DNA from: a virus
DNA length: 25,272 nt
Virus record (IMG/VR): IMGVR_UViG_3300023198_001155
Coordinates: 1 to 25,272 of that record
Reading direction: 5' to 3' (one strand)
The position numbers were made by a program, and so were the translations under genes. The notes beneath the pieces are model-generated. The model was not told where the DNA came from, made no database searches, and saw only the letters and a program-made list of their open reading frames with translations. Below, one piece after another: positions 5,717-14,107 of this stretch; positions within the stretch are counted from its first letter, which is position 1; every line of letters starts with the position of its first letter.

Positions 5717-7875
5717 TGGGCTGGCAGCAACCATACGTTCCAATAGTCAAAAAGAAGAACTTCAAGCCCAATCCGGTTGCTGGGAATATACCTATCTATG
5801 CTGATGGCAAGACCAATCCCAAGATCATAGGTACGACAGGATACACTGATTTTTGGGACGAACAGTTTGACCGTTGTATAAACGGCTACGATACCGGCGG
5901 GATGCATATTCCTGGCCGGTATTATTTTTATCTGAACTTTGTTGTACTCCAGGGACTCAAAGGGCCCATGTATCCGATGTATGTTGATCTGGATCTTGAA
6001 TATTATAAACTCGTTGATTATGTCAAAGAAAACCAAAAAACCGGAATCGTATCTCCCAAAGCCAGAAGAAAGGGATTATCTGAGAAGGCTCAGAATATTC
6101 TCAGCCATGGACTACGGTTTACCGAAGGTTACAGAGGAGCTATTGCGGCAGGTCTGGACACCTACCAAGTAGGTCTGCGTAAGAAATTTGAATCTGCCCA
6201 GGCTAAGTTCCATGATGAACTCAGGCTGAATCTTCTCAAGGACAATGAGAAGATGCATCAGATTGGATACGAGAGAAAGGATCCCATCGGTGGATTTGTG
6301 CAGGATGGTTATGGTGGCCGGCTCTCCTTTGAGACTATGTATGATGACCCAAAGAAACTGGAAGGAGAATATTTCCATGATGTGATCTTTGAGGAGTCAG
6401 GTCAGTTCAAACTCCTGGGCGAAGCATTTGAATCAATAAAGCCAGCTCTTGAATTCGGATCCATAATGGAAGGTACATTCTATATATATGGTACTGGCGG
6501 GAATATTCTCAGCACATCAAAGGACTTCAAGGATTTCTGGGATGCAGCTGAGACTTATGGACTCGAAAGGTTCTGGGTTCCCGGGACGAGATTGTATTTT
6601 CCTTTTTTTGGCAACCGGACAAGAGAAGAGCATAAGGATCCTGACAGCGGAAAGAAAATTGATGCCATCCCCAACCTTCGTCATCTCAAGCCTTGGCAGC
6701 GACTCGGATGTGAAGATATTGAAACGGCAGAGAAATATATCCTTGCAAAGCGTGTTGAGTATGCCAAGTTGCCCAACAAGAAGAAACTCAAGGAACATAA
6801 CCAAAATTACCCGCTGACTGTTGAAGAAGCATTCACTTCCGGAGGATCGAACAACTTTGACGATGAATTGATCTATGGCAGGCTCTTTGACATCGAAGGA
6901 AATATTGGCAATTACAAACCGATAATCCTGGAGTGGGTCTATAATGTTGATCGTGATGGTGTGAAACGCAGGGCCAGTCCACTTGAAGTAAAGCACAGAC
7001 CGGCAAAGAAGGGCGATCCACCAGGACACATCATATGGGTTTACCAGCATCCCCGAAAGGATATACTCGATCTTGATGTTGGCGGTATTGATGGATACAA
7101 CCAGGACCAGACTCAGACCGGTTCTTCTCTGGGAGCTATGGCTGTTGTACGTCAGGGAAACAAGGTTAATCTCGAAAAGGAAGGAATCCATCGTGGAGAG
7201 TATCCGATCTGCCTTTACTACCAAAGACCGGCACGAAAAGAAATGTTTTACGAGAACTGCCTGAAGATCTCCGTATGGTACGGACTGATGCGTAACACAA
7301 TGGCTAATGCAGAGCAGGATTTCGTGATCGATTACTACAAGAAGAATGAAGGCAGGATGTATCTATCTCCGCGGCCAAAATCATTTGAGTCAAAGAAATC
7401 CCAACAACAGCATAAGTTCGGTGCCAAGATGACAGGTTATTCCAAGCCGATGATCCTTGGATTGGTGCAGAGTATGATTGTTGATTATATCCAGTTTTAC
7501 AACTTCCCTGAAATGCTCAGGGACATGCTTGCCTACGATGAAGAATACATAGGTACTGACTGGGATTCAGTCGATGCTCTGGCTTATGCCAAGATGCGCA
7601 TTGAGGATATGCGTACCAGTCCGAGATCTCGTCCGGATGAAGCGGATGATCCTTATGCAGATCCTGAGTGGAAATTTGATGAAGATGGGAACGCTATCCT
7701 GGTAGAGAAAACCCATGAGGAAGAAACCGCGAAAATCAAGAAGGGCGTGAAGTTTGAGGGCGAAGGAGGTTGGCGACCAGGCTTCAGTTATGACGAAATT
7801 GACAAGGAAGATAAGGGCGTTCCAGGTAAGGATCCTGGAAGGGAGGATGAGGAGTTTATGAAAAATACTCTCTGA
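5716..7875 (+). CDS. terL: Terminase large subunit (TerL)
   Basis: A 719-residue packaging motor protein that moves DNA into the prohead by ATP hydrolysis and cuts concatemers. ATPase motifs: Walker A variant SPKARRKGLS (about 113-122), Walker B HDVIFEES (about 221-228) with the catalytic glutamate, and coupling motif YIYGTGG (about 257-262). Nuclease (RNase H-like) motifs: GGIDGYNQD (Asp459, Asp464), AEQD (about 532-535) and WDSVDALAYA (Asp617, Asp620). The last 85 residues are an acidic, charged extension (DEADDPYADP onward) of unknown role. It starts by a one-base overlap with the TerS candidate; the portal gene follows after a 51-base gap with a candidate promoter. The KARRKG form of Walker A is unusual but I recall such variants in Bacteroidota phages. 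Confidence 0.93.
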   Translation: MGWQQPYVPIVKKKNFKPNPVAGNIPIYADGKTNPKIIGTTGYTDFWDEQFDRCINGYDTGGMHIPGRYYFYLNFVVLQGLKGPMYPMYVDLDLEYYKLVDYVKENQKTGIVSPKARRKGLSEKAQNILSHGLRFTEGYRGAIAAGLDTYQVGLRKKFESAQAKFHDELRLNLLKDNEKMHQIGYERKDPIGGFVQDGYGGRLSFETMYDDPKKLEGEYFHDVIFEESGQFKLLGEAFESIKPALEFGSIMEGTFYIYGTGGNILSTSKDFKDFWDAAETYGLERFWVPGTRLYFPFFGNRTREEHKDPDSGKKIDAIPNLRHLKPWQRLGCEDIETAEKYILAKRVEYAKLPNKKKLKEHNQNYPLTVEEAFTSGGSNNFDDELIYGRLFDIEGNIGNYKPIILEWVYNVDRDGVKRRASPLEVKHRPAKKGDPPGHIIWVYQHPRKDILDLDVGGIDGYNQDQTQTGSSLGAMAVVRQGNKVNLEKEGIHRGEYPICLYYQRPARKEMFYENCLKISVWYGLMRNTMANAEQDFVIDYYKKNEGRMYLSPRPKSFESKKSQQQHKFGAKMTGYSKPMILGLVQSMIVDYIQFYNFPEMLRDMLAYDEEYIGTDWDSVDALAYAKMRIEDMRTSPRSRPDEADDPYADPEWKFDEDGNAILVEKTHEEETAKIKKGVKFEGEGGWRPGFSYDEIDKEDKGVPGKDPGREDEEFMKNTL

Positions 7876-7881
7876 TAATTC

Positions 7882-7920
7882 TTTATTGTCATATTTTTTT
7901 TCATACTTTTGATAAACATT
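7882..7920 (+). promoter_or_regulatory. Candidate promoter before the portal gene
   Basis: TACTTTTG (7904-7911) fits the -7 element TAnnTTTG and is followed by ATAAACATT, nearly the same as after the copy at 3267. A weak -33 match, TTTA (7882-7885), lies 18 bases upstream. The transcript would begin close before the portal ATG at 7927, giving the capsid genes their own promoter. Motif match only. Confidence 0.35.
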
Positions 7921-7926
7921 GGTGTT

Positions 7927-10140
7927 ATGTCATTTCCTAATATAACTGACAAAAACTTTGCAGTTGGCGGCAAGGAAAATCAGGATACGATTCAAATGCT
8001 TGATTATGCCGTACTGCAATGGGAGGCTCGCGGAGAACACAGAGCCAGGCTTGAAAAGCTATATAATGCCTATAACGGTGTTGTTGATGAAAAGGAGATT
8101 GAGTCAATAACAAAAACCACCGGCAAGAAGTCCAAAACCAAATATGTGAAGTACCGCCTTGGGCGCTCCAAGCTCAAACAGCTTCATGGTGAATTCTTGC
8201 AGATCCCCATCAAAGCAACTGTCCGTAGTGTCAATCGTGATGCACAGAATGAGAGAATGGCAAAGTATAAAAAAGCTCTGGGCATGGCAGCAGCTAAGCC
8301 GTGGCTGGAACAACTCAGGGCACAAGGCTACGATGTCTACTCAGGCGTGAAAATTCCGGACAGGAAAGACAAAAGCTTCTGGAGTGTCAATAACTTCAAA
8401 CTTGCGAATGAAATTATCATGGGTACTATCATCCAGGATAAACTGGAGAATGAAAGGCTGAAGGCTCAGTTTCATGGCAACTTTGTGGATATGACTATCG
8501 CTGCCGAAGTGTTTGGGAAAAACGAAAGGGATGCTGACGGAATAGATACTTATAGGTTTATTCCGGCAAAATATGCTCTATATGAAGAATCAGTTTTCGA
8601 TCCATTCTTAGACCGGTCCCCTTACCTGGGTGAAGTTCGGTTTATGTATATGCATGAGATCCTGACCAATCCGGAGTTCAACCTTGATGCAGACCAAAAA
8701 ATCAGACTAAAGGAAATCAGAGAGGAATTTTCAAGAGAGAACTATGACGGTCATATCCAGAAGATCAATGGTCATCCTGCATTCCCAGTGTACTCTATTC
8801 AGTGGAAAGGATTGGAAACTGTCTATAAAAAAACTGCTCCGGCAGAAGGTTCAAGCGTTCCGTACAAACGGATCCTTAGCGAAGAATACTACAACAAAAA
8901 CAGGGCAAAGATCCAACGTGATATAAAAGCTGGCAAATATAAAGTTGAAAAGTTTTATAGGGAGATAGTGTGGACGGCTGCTCGTATTACTCGCGACATA
9001 TACACCAAAGCTAAGAAAGAAGATTTCGTTATCCAACGCCTCAATGATAACGGCAAATTCCGGGCTGAGTTCGATTATACGGGTATGCTGTTCACTACTG
9101 TAAATGGCTACCGTGTAAGTATTCAGGAGATCATATACGAACTCGAAAGGATCTACGATGATATTCGATTCATGATTAATAAGGAGATCCGTAAGATTCG
9201 GGGTGATACCCTGATCTATGATGATGCTTTCCTGCCCAAGAACAAGAAATTCACTGACATCCTTCATAGCGTGAGTGAGGATGGTGTTGTACGATTCAAC
9301 TCTGCAACAGAAGGGAATCGGTCTGCCTCAGAGATCGAAAGCAATAAAGTCGGTATAGGGGCCCTGAATCTTGGGCAGAGCCAAACGATTGTCGTGCTGA
9401 TGAATCAGGCAATGGATATTGAAAGAGTCATGGATCGCATTACCGGGATGAATGAATCCCGTCAGGGACTTGAAAAGGCAACAGCCACAGCAACCACTAA
9501 TGTAAATAATGTTGAAGCATCCAGGTCGATGACCTATGATATGTTCTGGTTCATGAAGGATTATATCGAAAGGGTACTAATGAAACTTGCCGAAAAGACT
9601 AAACTGAACGAAGTCTACTACGGTGAGGATTCCCGCCAGTTTGTCCTTTCCGATGAGGAGATGCAATATCTCGTTTCGACAAAGAACTTAATATTCCATA
9701 ATTATGCAGTTTCAGTCACTGACGGCAAGAAAGAAAAAGATACACTTGATAAGATCGAGCAGTTATTCTCGGTTGACATCAACGCAGGAACTCTACGAAC
9801 CAAGGATGTTGCAAAGTTCTATATGGAGACGAACTTTGCAAAAGCAATTAAGATCCTGGATCAAGCACACGATGAACTCGCTGCTATACGGCAACAGGAA
9901 ATAAAGGCTGGTCAGGAAGCTAAGCAATCGGAAGTTCAGAGTAAACAGCAAATTGCTACTGAAGATCGTGAGGATGGTCAGCTTCATGACAAGGACATGG
10001 AGGTGCTCAGGACAGAGGGAAAGAAGGAAGTTGAAGTGCTCAAGGGATCCATGAAGGCAACTATGGCATTCCAGGATGGCATATCAAAGTCCAATATTGA
10101 AAGTCAGAAGGCTCAGGTACAGAGTCCCTTTGAAGGATAA
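7927..10140 (+). CDS. Portal protein
   Basis: A 737-residue protein directly after TerL and before scaffold and capsid genes, the usual place for the dodecameric portal through which DNA enters and leaves the head. The conserved-looking block VMDRITGMNESRQG (about 501-514), followed by a Thr/Ala-rich stretch (KATATATTNVNN), is typical of portals in crAss-like and related phages. The upstream half carries alternating helix and strand regions fitting clip and wing domains. The last 90 residues are charged helix (QQEIKAGQEAKQSEVQSKQQ and on), like the crown or barrel helices of long portals. Start: ATG 7927 gives MSFPNITD; upstream in-frame codons are in the promoter-like A/T-rich leader. Confidence 0.85.
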   Translation: MSFPNITDKNFAVGGKENQDTIQMLDYAVLQWEARGEHRARLEKLYNAYNGVVDEKEIESITKTTGKKSKTKYVKYRLGRSKLKQLHGEFLQIPIKATVRSVNRDAQNERMAKYKKALGMAAAKPWLEQLRAQGYDVYSGVKIPDRKDKSFWSVNNFKLANEIIMGTIIQDKLENERLKAQFHGNFVDMTIAAEVFGKNERDADGIDTYRFIPAKYALYEESVFDPFLDRSPYLGEVRFMYMHEILTNPEFNLDADQKIRLKEIREEFSRENYDGHIQKINGHPAFPVYSIQWKGLETVYKKTAPAEGSSVPYKRILSEEYYNKNRAKIQRDIKAGKYKVEKFYREIVWTAARITRDIYTKAKKEDFVIQRLNDNGKFRAEFDYTGMLFTTVNGYRVSIQEIIYELERIYDDIRFMINKEIRKIRGDTLIYDDAFLPKNKKFTDILHSVSEDGVVRFNSATEGNRSASEIESNKVGIGALNLGQSQTIVVLMNQAMDIERVMDRITGMNESRQGLEKATATATTNVNNVEASRSMTYDMFWFMKDYIERVLMKLAEKTKLNEVYYGEDSRQFVLSDEEMQYLVSTKNLIFHNYAVSVTDGKKEKDTLDKIEQLFSVDINAGTLRTKDVAKFYMETNFAKAIKILDQAHDELAAIRQQEIKAGQEAKQSEVQSKQQIATEDREDGQLHDKDMEVLRTEGKKEVEVLKGSMKATMAFQDGISKSNIESQKAQVQSPFEG

Positions 10141-10173
10141 TTTTTTTTTATTTTATATACAAATTTTATTATT

Positions 10174-11547
10174 ATGGACGATGATGTTAAAACACAGGGA
10201 CAAGTCGTTGACGAAGAAGACGACTTTGATTTCGGCAACACCGGCGATGGTGATGGCGGAGAGGGATCCGGGGACGGATCAGGAGAAGGAAATGAGGGTG
10301 AAGGCGATGGTGACGGAAAAGGCGACGGAGGTGAAGGTAAGGAAGGTGATGGAGATGGAAAGACCGGTGATGATAGTGAGTCCGGCGATGGCGAAGGCGA
10401 TGCAGGAGGCACTGGAGAATCATCCGATGATGAAGGCGATGGAGGAGAGGCTGGAGAAGGAGAGGCTGGCGAAAAAAAAGAGGGAGAGGGAAAAGAAGGA
10501 GACGGTGACGGCGAAGGAGCTGAGGGAAAGGAAGGTTCTGAATCTTCTGAAGGTGACGGATCCGGCGAAGGCGGTGAAGATGGAAAGGGAGCTGAAAGCA
10601 AAAAAGAAGGCGAAGGCGAACCTGATTTCTTCGGTGAGGAATTCAAAGATGATGGAGAGGGTCAGCAAGCAGAAACCGTTAGCTATAAGCCACTGGCCGA
10701 GAAGTTTGGTCTTGAATTGGAATCGGATACCCCGCAGGAATTTGAGCAGAAATTAGCAGAGAAAATTGAGTCATCGAAGCAGGAATTTAAAATTGAGGAT
10801 TACCCGGCAGATGCACAAGCGATAATAAAGCACCTGACAACCAATGATGGAAAGATTGAGGATTTTTTCCAGAACGACAACATATCATCATTGCAGGGTG
10901 TAATCGGGTTGAAACCCGAAGCAAAAGTTCTTTACATACGGACCAACGAATTTATTAACAAAGGTATTGATCCAGAGAAGGCAAAAGAGCAGGCGGAAGA
11001 GGAGATTGAGAACTGGAGCACCAAGGAGGTCAAGAATCAAGCTGATTCCATTGATGCCGATGCCAGGAGGCTGATCAATGAAGAGATCGTGAATGTCGTT
11101 GGCAACAGAGAGGAAATAGTCTCGAAGCAAACTGAAAAGCAAAAAGGTCAGGATGCTAAAGAGTTAAATAACCTGAAGGCATACGTAAATTCTCAGGACG
11201 AGTTCATGGGAATGAAACTTACGCCAAAAGCAAAGCAGAACATTGTTCAAGCTATTGACTCAGGAGAATTTGACAATTTAACAGACAAGTCACCTGAAGC
11301 TTCCAAATTCAGAGCCTATATGTTAGGCAAGTTTGGAAAGAAGATTGCAGAGAGTTATTCAAATACAGCGTCCGAACAGAATCGGAAGGGTCATAACGCA
11401 GCCATTGATAAATCGACGAGTGCATTGCACAAGACGAAGGCAGGGGCCCAACAGAAAAGTACGGGACATCAACAAGAGAAATCGAAGGATAAAGGAAAGT
11501 TCGATGGCTTTACTGATGACCTTTTTGATCTGGAGGCTGAAGAATAG
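10174..11547 (+). CDS. Capsid scaffolding-type protein with acidic Gly/Glu/Asp repeat region
   Basis: A 457-residue protein between portal and major capsid protein, the normal place of a scaffold that shapes the prohead and then leaves. Residues 24-149 are almost only Gly, Asp, Glu, Ser and Lys (GDGDGGEGSGDGSGEGNEGE style) and must be disordered. Residues about 170-400 are helical (FGLELESDTPQEFEQKLAEK; NSQDEFMGMKLTPKAKQNIV). The tail is basic and Gln/Ser/Lys-rich, then acidic (FDGFTDDLFDLEAEE). No protease motif is visible. The start has no Shine-Dalgarno site and an A/T-rich leader ending ATTATTATG. Scaffold function is inferred from position, composition and length; the repeat region is longer than in scaffolds I know. 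Confidence 0.75.
   Translation: MDDDVKTQGQVVDEEDDFDFGNTGDGDGGEGSGDGSGEGNEGEGDGDGKGDGGEGKEGDGDGKTGDDSESGDGEGDAGGTGESSDDEGDGGEAGEGEAGEKKEGEGKEGDGDGEGAEGKEGSESSEGDGSGEGGEDGKGAESKKEGEGEPDFFGEEFKDDGEGQQAETVSYKPLAEKFGLELESDTPQEFEQKLAEKIESSKQEFKIEDYPADAQAIIKHLTTNDGKIEDFFQNDNISSLQGVIGLKPEAKVLYIRTNEFINKGIDPEKAKEQAEEEIENWSTKEVKNQADSIDADARRLINEEIVNVVGNREEIVSKQTEKQKGQDAKELNNLKAYVNSQDEFMGMKLTPKAKQNIVQAIDSGEFDNLTDKSPEASKFRAYMLGKFGKKIAESYSNTASEQNRKGHNAAIDKSTSALHKTKAGAQQKSTGHQQEKSKDKGKFDGFTDDLFDLEAEE
10243..10620 (+). repeat. Low-complexity GGN-GAN codon repeat
   Basis: About 126 codons made mostly of glycine and acidic codons (GGC, GGA, GGT, GAT, GAA, GAC), encoding the disordered N-terminal part of the scaffold-type protein. 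The purine bias opens long spurious frames on both strands. The copies are irregular, so this is not a CRISPR array or an exact tandem repeat. Confidence 0.85.
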
Positions 11548-11569
11548 GGGGATTGACTGGATGGATTTG

Positions 11570-11587
11570 AGGATTAGTAATAATCTT
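11570..11587 (+). promoter_or_regulatory. Small hairpin between scaffold and capsid genes
   Basis: AGGATTA (11570-11576) can pair with TAATCTT (11581-11587) across a GTAA loop, 7 pairs including one G-U, followed by TAAAAA. It ends 16 bases before the capsid ATG. It could protect or adjust the capsid message, but it is A/T-rich and weak and may be chance. Confidence 0.2.
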
Positions 11588-11603
11588 TAAAAACAGTCAG
11601 ACA

Positions 11604-13112
11604 ATGAAAATTAAGATCACGCAGGGTCAGGTTAGCGAAGGTGATGCGCAGGAATTCCATTTGGTGCAAAATCATTTGCTCGATCCGACCAAGAATATTG
11701 ACAGGGTTATAATGTATGCAGAACAACGCTACTTGATGACCTTGCTGACATCAGGTGCCCGTGACTCACGTTACACAGCTCCTGGTATTACTCCTAAAGG
11801 TGGTGACACAATTACCACTAAGATTAAGCCTATCCCTCATGGGGAAATGGTTTCTTCAAACGCATGGTCCTACAAGATCATGGGTCGTATCCAGAAGGCT
11901 TCCGAGATCGTTGGTACAGCAGCCGTTGGTACGGTTACTGCCGCAACGACATCGAAAGGCGGAACTTTCCAGATATATCTCAAGGATTCCTATATGACTA
12001 TTGGCATGAACTGTGTCTTCAGTAATGGAGAGCACGCTCGCGTTATGAGCCGGCCAACAGGATCGGATGGGAAATACTTATACCGTTTCGAATGTTATCC
12101 TGGTAAAACTTTTTCATGGGCAACCTGGGTTGGTACACAGATTGGTCGCAAGACTGTATTTGGTGGATACACAACTTATGGAGAACGCTCCAGGAGAGGT
12201 TATGGAAACTTCCATTATCCGGACCGGTACATCCAGCACACTACCAAGCAGAGAAAGTCAATCTCCTTGTCTGGTGATGTGAATGCCAATGAAGTTGTAT
12301 GGTACGAGGTAAACCAGTCGAAAGGCTTTGTTTATGAAGCGGAAGCTCAAACTCGCGCCCAATTCCTTTTGGAAGATGAATACCGCCTCTGGTGGGCTGA
12401 ATCATCCATGAGGGATCAATACGGTAATCTGTTACCGCGTCCTTCCATGCAGGATGAGTACGGACAGGATATTGTTGCCGGCGATGGCTGGGTACAGCAA
12501 ATCAAAGGTGCTAACGATCTTGAAGCCTCCGGGATTGATGGATCGGCTCAGTACGATGACTTTGGTGATATGATCCGTACCTTGAAGAAAAAGAAGAACA
12601 GAATTTCCGGGAACACCTGGATCGTTGTTACCGGCGCTGATGGCATGGAGAATGCTCACGCTGTAGCCGCATCCAGATTCACTTCTGGCAATCCTCTCGT
12701 TCAGGTAGTCAACCAGGGAACTCAGGCCGGTGGAGCTGAGCCTTATGTTGGTTACAACTTCAAGAGACTGAACATTGCTGGTGAGCAGATCGTTTTCGTC
12801 GAGAATCCAATGATGGACGATGAGGAGAAATTCCCTGCCAAACTGACCAATGGAAAACTCAGGATGAGTATGACGTATTACTTCATGGACCTTGATGTTG
12901 ATTTCAAAGGGCGTAAGAACGTCGAGATCCGCGCCAGGGGTCGTGCCGGTGTGAACAGGAATATTGTATATTACTGGGAGAACGGTATGACGGGTGAAGG
13001 AAACCCAATGAGTCCGGTTGATGCCAAGGCATTCCATATGCTGAAGGAAACGCTGCTTGCAGTATTCAACACAAAGTCCTGCGGGATTTTGAGTCCTTCC
13101 GCTACCGCGTAG
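11604..13112 (+). CDS. Major capsid protein (HK97-fold type)
   Basis: A 502-residue protein right after the scaffold and followed by a strong terminator, as expected for the most abundant virion protein. Its length fits capsid proteins of crAss-like and related phages (near 500). The order also fits: an N-terminal arm (LLDPTKNIDRVIMYAEQRYL), a region that could be the E-loop and an inserted beta domain (about 85-200, rich in G, T and aromatic residues), a long central part with VVWYEVNQSKGFVYEAEAQT and LLEDEYRLWWAESS, and a C-terminal domain that crosses back (KGRKNVEIRARGRAGVNRNI). No protease cleavage site can be pointed to. The call depends on position plus general resemblance; a fold search would settle it. 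Confidence 0.85.
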   Translation: MKIKITQGQVSEGDAQEFHLVQNHLLDPTKNIDRVIMYAEQRYLMTLLTSGARDSRYTAPGITPKGGDTITTKIKPIPHGEMVSSNAWSYKIMGRIQKASEIVGTAAVGTVTAATTSKGGTFQIYLKDSYMTIGMNCVFSNGEHARVMSRPTGSDGKYLYRFECYPGKTFSWATWVGTQIGRKTVFGGYTTYGERSRRGYGNFHYPDRYIQHTTKQRKSISLSGDVNANEVVWYEVNQSKGFVYEAEAQTRAQFLLEDEYRLWWAESSMRDQYGNLLPRPSMQDEYGQDIVAGDGWVQQIKGANDLEASGIDGSAQYDDFGDMIRTLKKKKNRISGNTWIVVTGADGMENAHAVAASRFTSGNPLVQVVNQGTQAGGAEPYVGYNFKRLNIAGEQIVFVENPMMDDEEKFPAKLTNGKLRMSMTYYFMDLDVDFKGRKNVEIRARGRAGVNRNIVYYWENGMTGEGNPMSPVDAKAFHMLKETLLAVFNTKSCGILSPSATA

Positions 13113-13119
13113 AGCATTC

Positions 13120-13153
13120 GGGGGGAGCTTCGAATTCCCCCCACTTTTTTTTT
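13120..13153 (+). terminator. Rho-independent terminator after the capsid gene
   Basis: GGGGGGA (13120-13126) pairs with TCCCCCC (13136-13142) around a 9-base loop and is followed by AC and nine T (13145-13153). It begins 7 bases after the capsid stop codon and closes the packaging and capsid unit. Confidence 0.88.
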
Positions 13154-13190
13154 ATTTTGTATTAATAATCATATTTTTATTTTAAATATT

Positions 13191-14102
13191 ATGGCACAAG
13201 AATTAGTTACAATGGCTGAACGTGAGTGGATCAAAAATTCCGCAGTCGTTCAAATGGGATCCAAAATCAAATATCCTGTAATGGACATTGATAAGGTCGC
13301 TGAGAGGATTATGACTGAACGCAAAGGATCAGGAATGACTCCTTGGGTTGAGATCCAACCTATCAGTGAGGACATGCACAAATCTCCAAATAGGATGGCA
13401 ACCTTTCAGAAAGATCCAAAGACAGGTGTTTTATATGGTATTCCAATTGCTGAAGATGATTTCGGAAATATCCGCTGGCAGAAGATCCAGCTTCACGATC
13501 ATCTGTCCCTTAACCTGGACAAACGTGATGATGCAAGGATCTGGGCTGCTGTGAGATTTCATCCAGAGATCCAGGGGTCTCCCTGGCAGAGTGACACTCC
13601 TTATTACAAGATCTACGATCCTGTCGAAGAGGCAAAAATCGAAATCAATGAGGTAGAGCAAATCAAACTTGCTTTCAACCGTGTTGATAAGCTTCTTGAG
13701 GATCCTAAGTCCATGGTTCATTTTGTCAGGTATCTTGGGGAAGACCTGATGGAAAATGCGAACTACAGGATTGTTAGGGGCCGGCTGCTTGCTTCTGCAA
13801 GGAATCATCCAATGGAGTTCAATAAACGTTGGGATTCCCGGGCAAGAAGTTATGCCGAGCATTTCTATTCTGCAAAAGCTCTGGGTATTATTTCAAGCGA
13901 AGCTGACAGGGGATTTCTGTTCAAAGGCATATCTCTTGGCCTCAGCGAGAATGAAGCAATCAAATTTCTCAGTGAGGATTCAGGCACCATGAATTCCATT
14001 GTCACAGAACTCAGTGACAAGGATAAAGTAGTGAAGTCTGTATCTGACACTATTAATGAGACTGTTAAAAGCAAAGAAACAGTAGAGGAGGATTTTAATT
14101 AA
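13191..14102 (+). CDS. Capsid-associated structural protein (function unassigned)
   Basis: A 303-residue soluble protein between the capsid gene and the adaptor candidate. The first 110 residues contain MAEREWIKNSAVVQMGSKIK and a patch of short strands and loops (YGIPIAEDDFGNIRWQK); the middle reads RFHPEIQGSPWQSDTPYYKIYD; residues about 155-240 are helical. The C-terminal 60 residues are acidic and polar (ELSDKDKVVKSVSDTINE, then ETVEEDFN). No family is recognised. Position suggests a virion or capsid-maturation role. It has its own leader (long T/A tract, ATATT then ATG) after the capsid terminator, so it probably has a separate promoter, and it lies 5 bases from the next gene. Confidence 0.6.
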   Translation: MAQELVTMAEREWIKNSAVVQMGSKIKYPVMDIDKVAERIMTERKGSGMTPWVEIQPISEDMHKSPNRMATFQKDPKTGVLYGIPIAEDDFGNIRWQKIQLHDHLSLNLDKRDDARIWAAVRFHPEIQGSPWQSDTPYYKIYDPVEEAKIEINEVEQIKLAFNRVDKLLEDPKSMVHFVRYLGEDLMENANYRIVRGRLLASARNHPMEFNKRWDSRARSYAEHFYSAKALGIISSEADRGFLFKGISLGLSENEAIKFLSEDSGTMNSIVTELSDKDKVVKSVSDTINETVKSKETVEEDFN

Positions 14103-14107
14103 ATACT

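Noticed and set aside
6517-7224. Minus-strand frame of 235 codons inside terL
   Set aside because: It overlaps the motif-bearing terminase frame completely and shows no recognisable domain.
10119-10151. Possible terminator after the portal gene
   Set aside because: A long T tract is present, but the only hairpin (CCTT with AAGG, two-base loop) is too weak to support a call.
10243-10620. Possible CRISPR-like or tandem repeat array
   Set aside because: The repeat is an irregular low-complexity coding tract without constant units or spacers.
10113-10646. Long minus-strand frame rich in Ser and Pro
   Set aside because: It is the complement of the Gly/Glu/Asp codon repeat of the scaffold gene; its composition only mirrors that repeat and it has no start context.
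10076-10756. Plus-strand frame of 226 codons overlapping portal and scaffold genes
   Set aside because: It begins inside the portal gene and crosses the repeat region in another frame; Lys/Glu/Arg repeats arise from the shifted codons.
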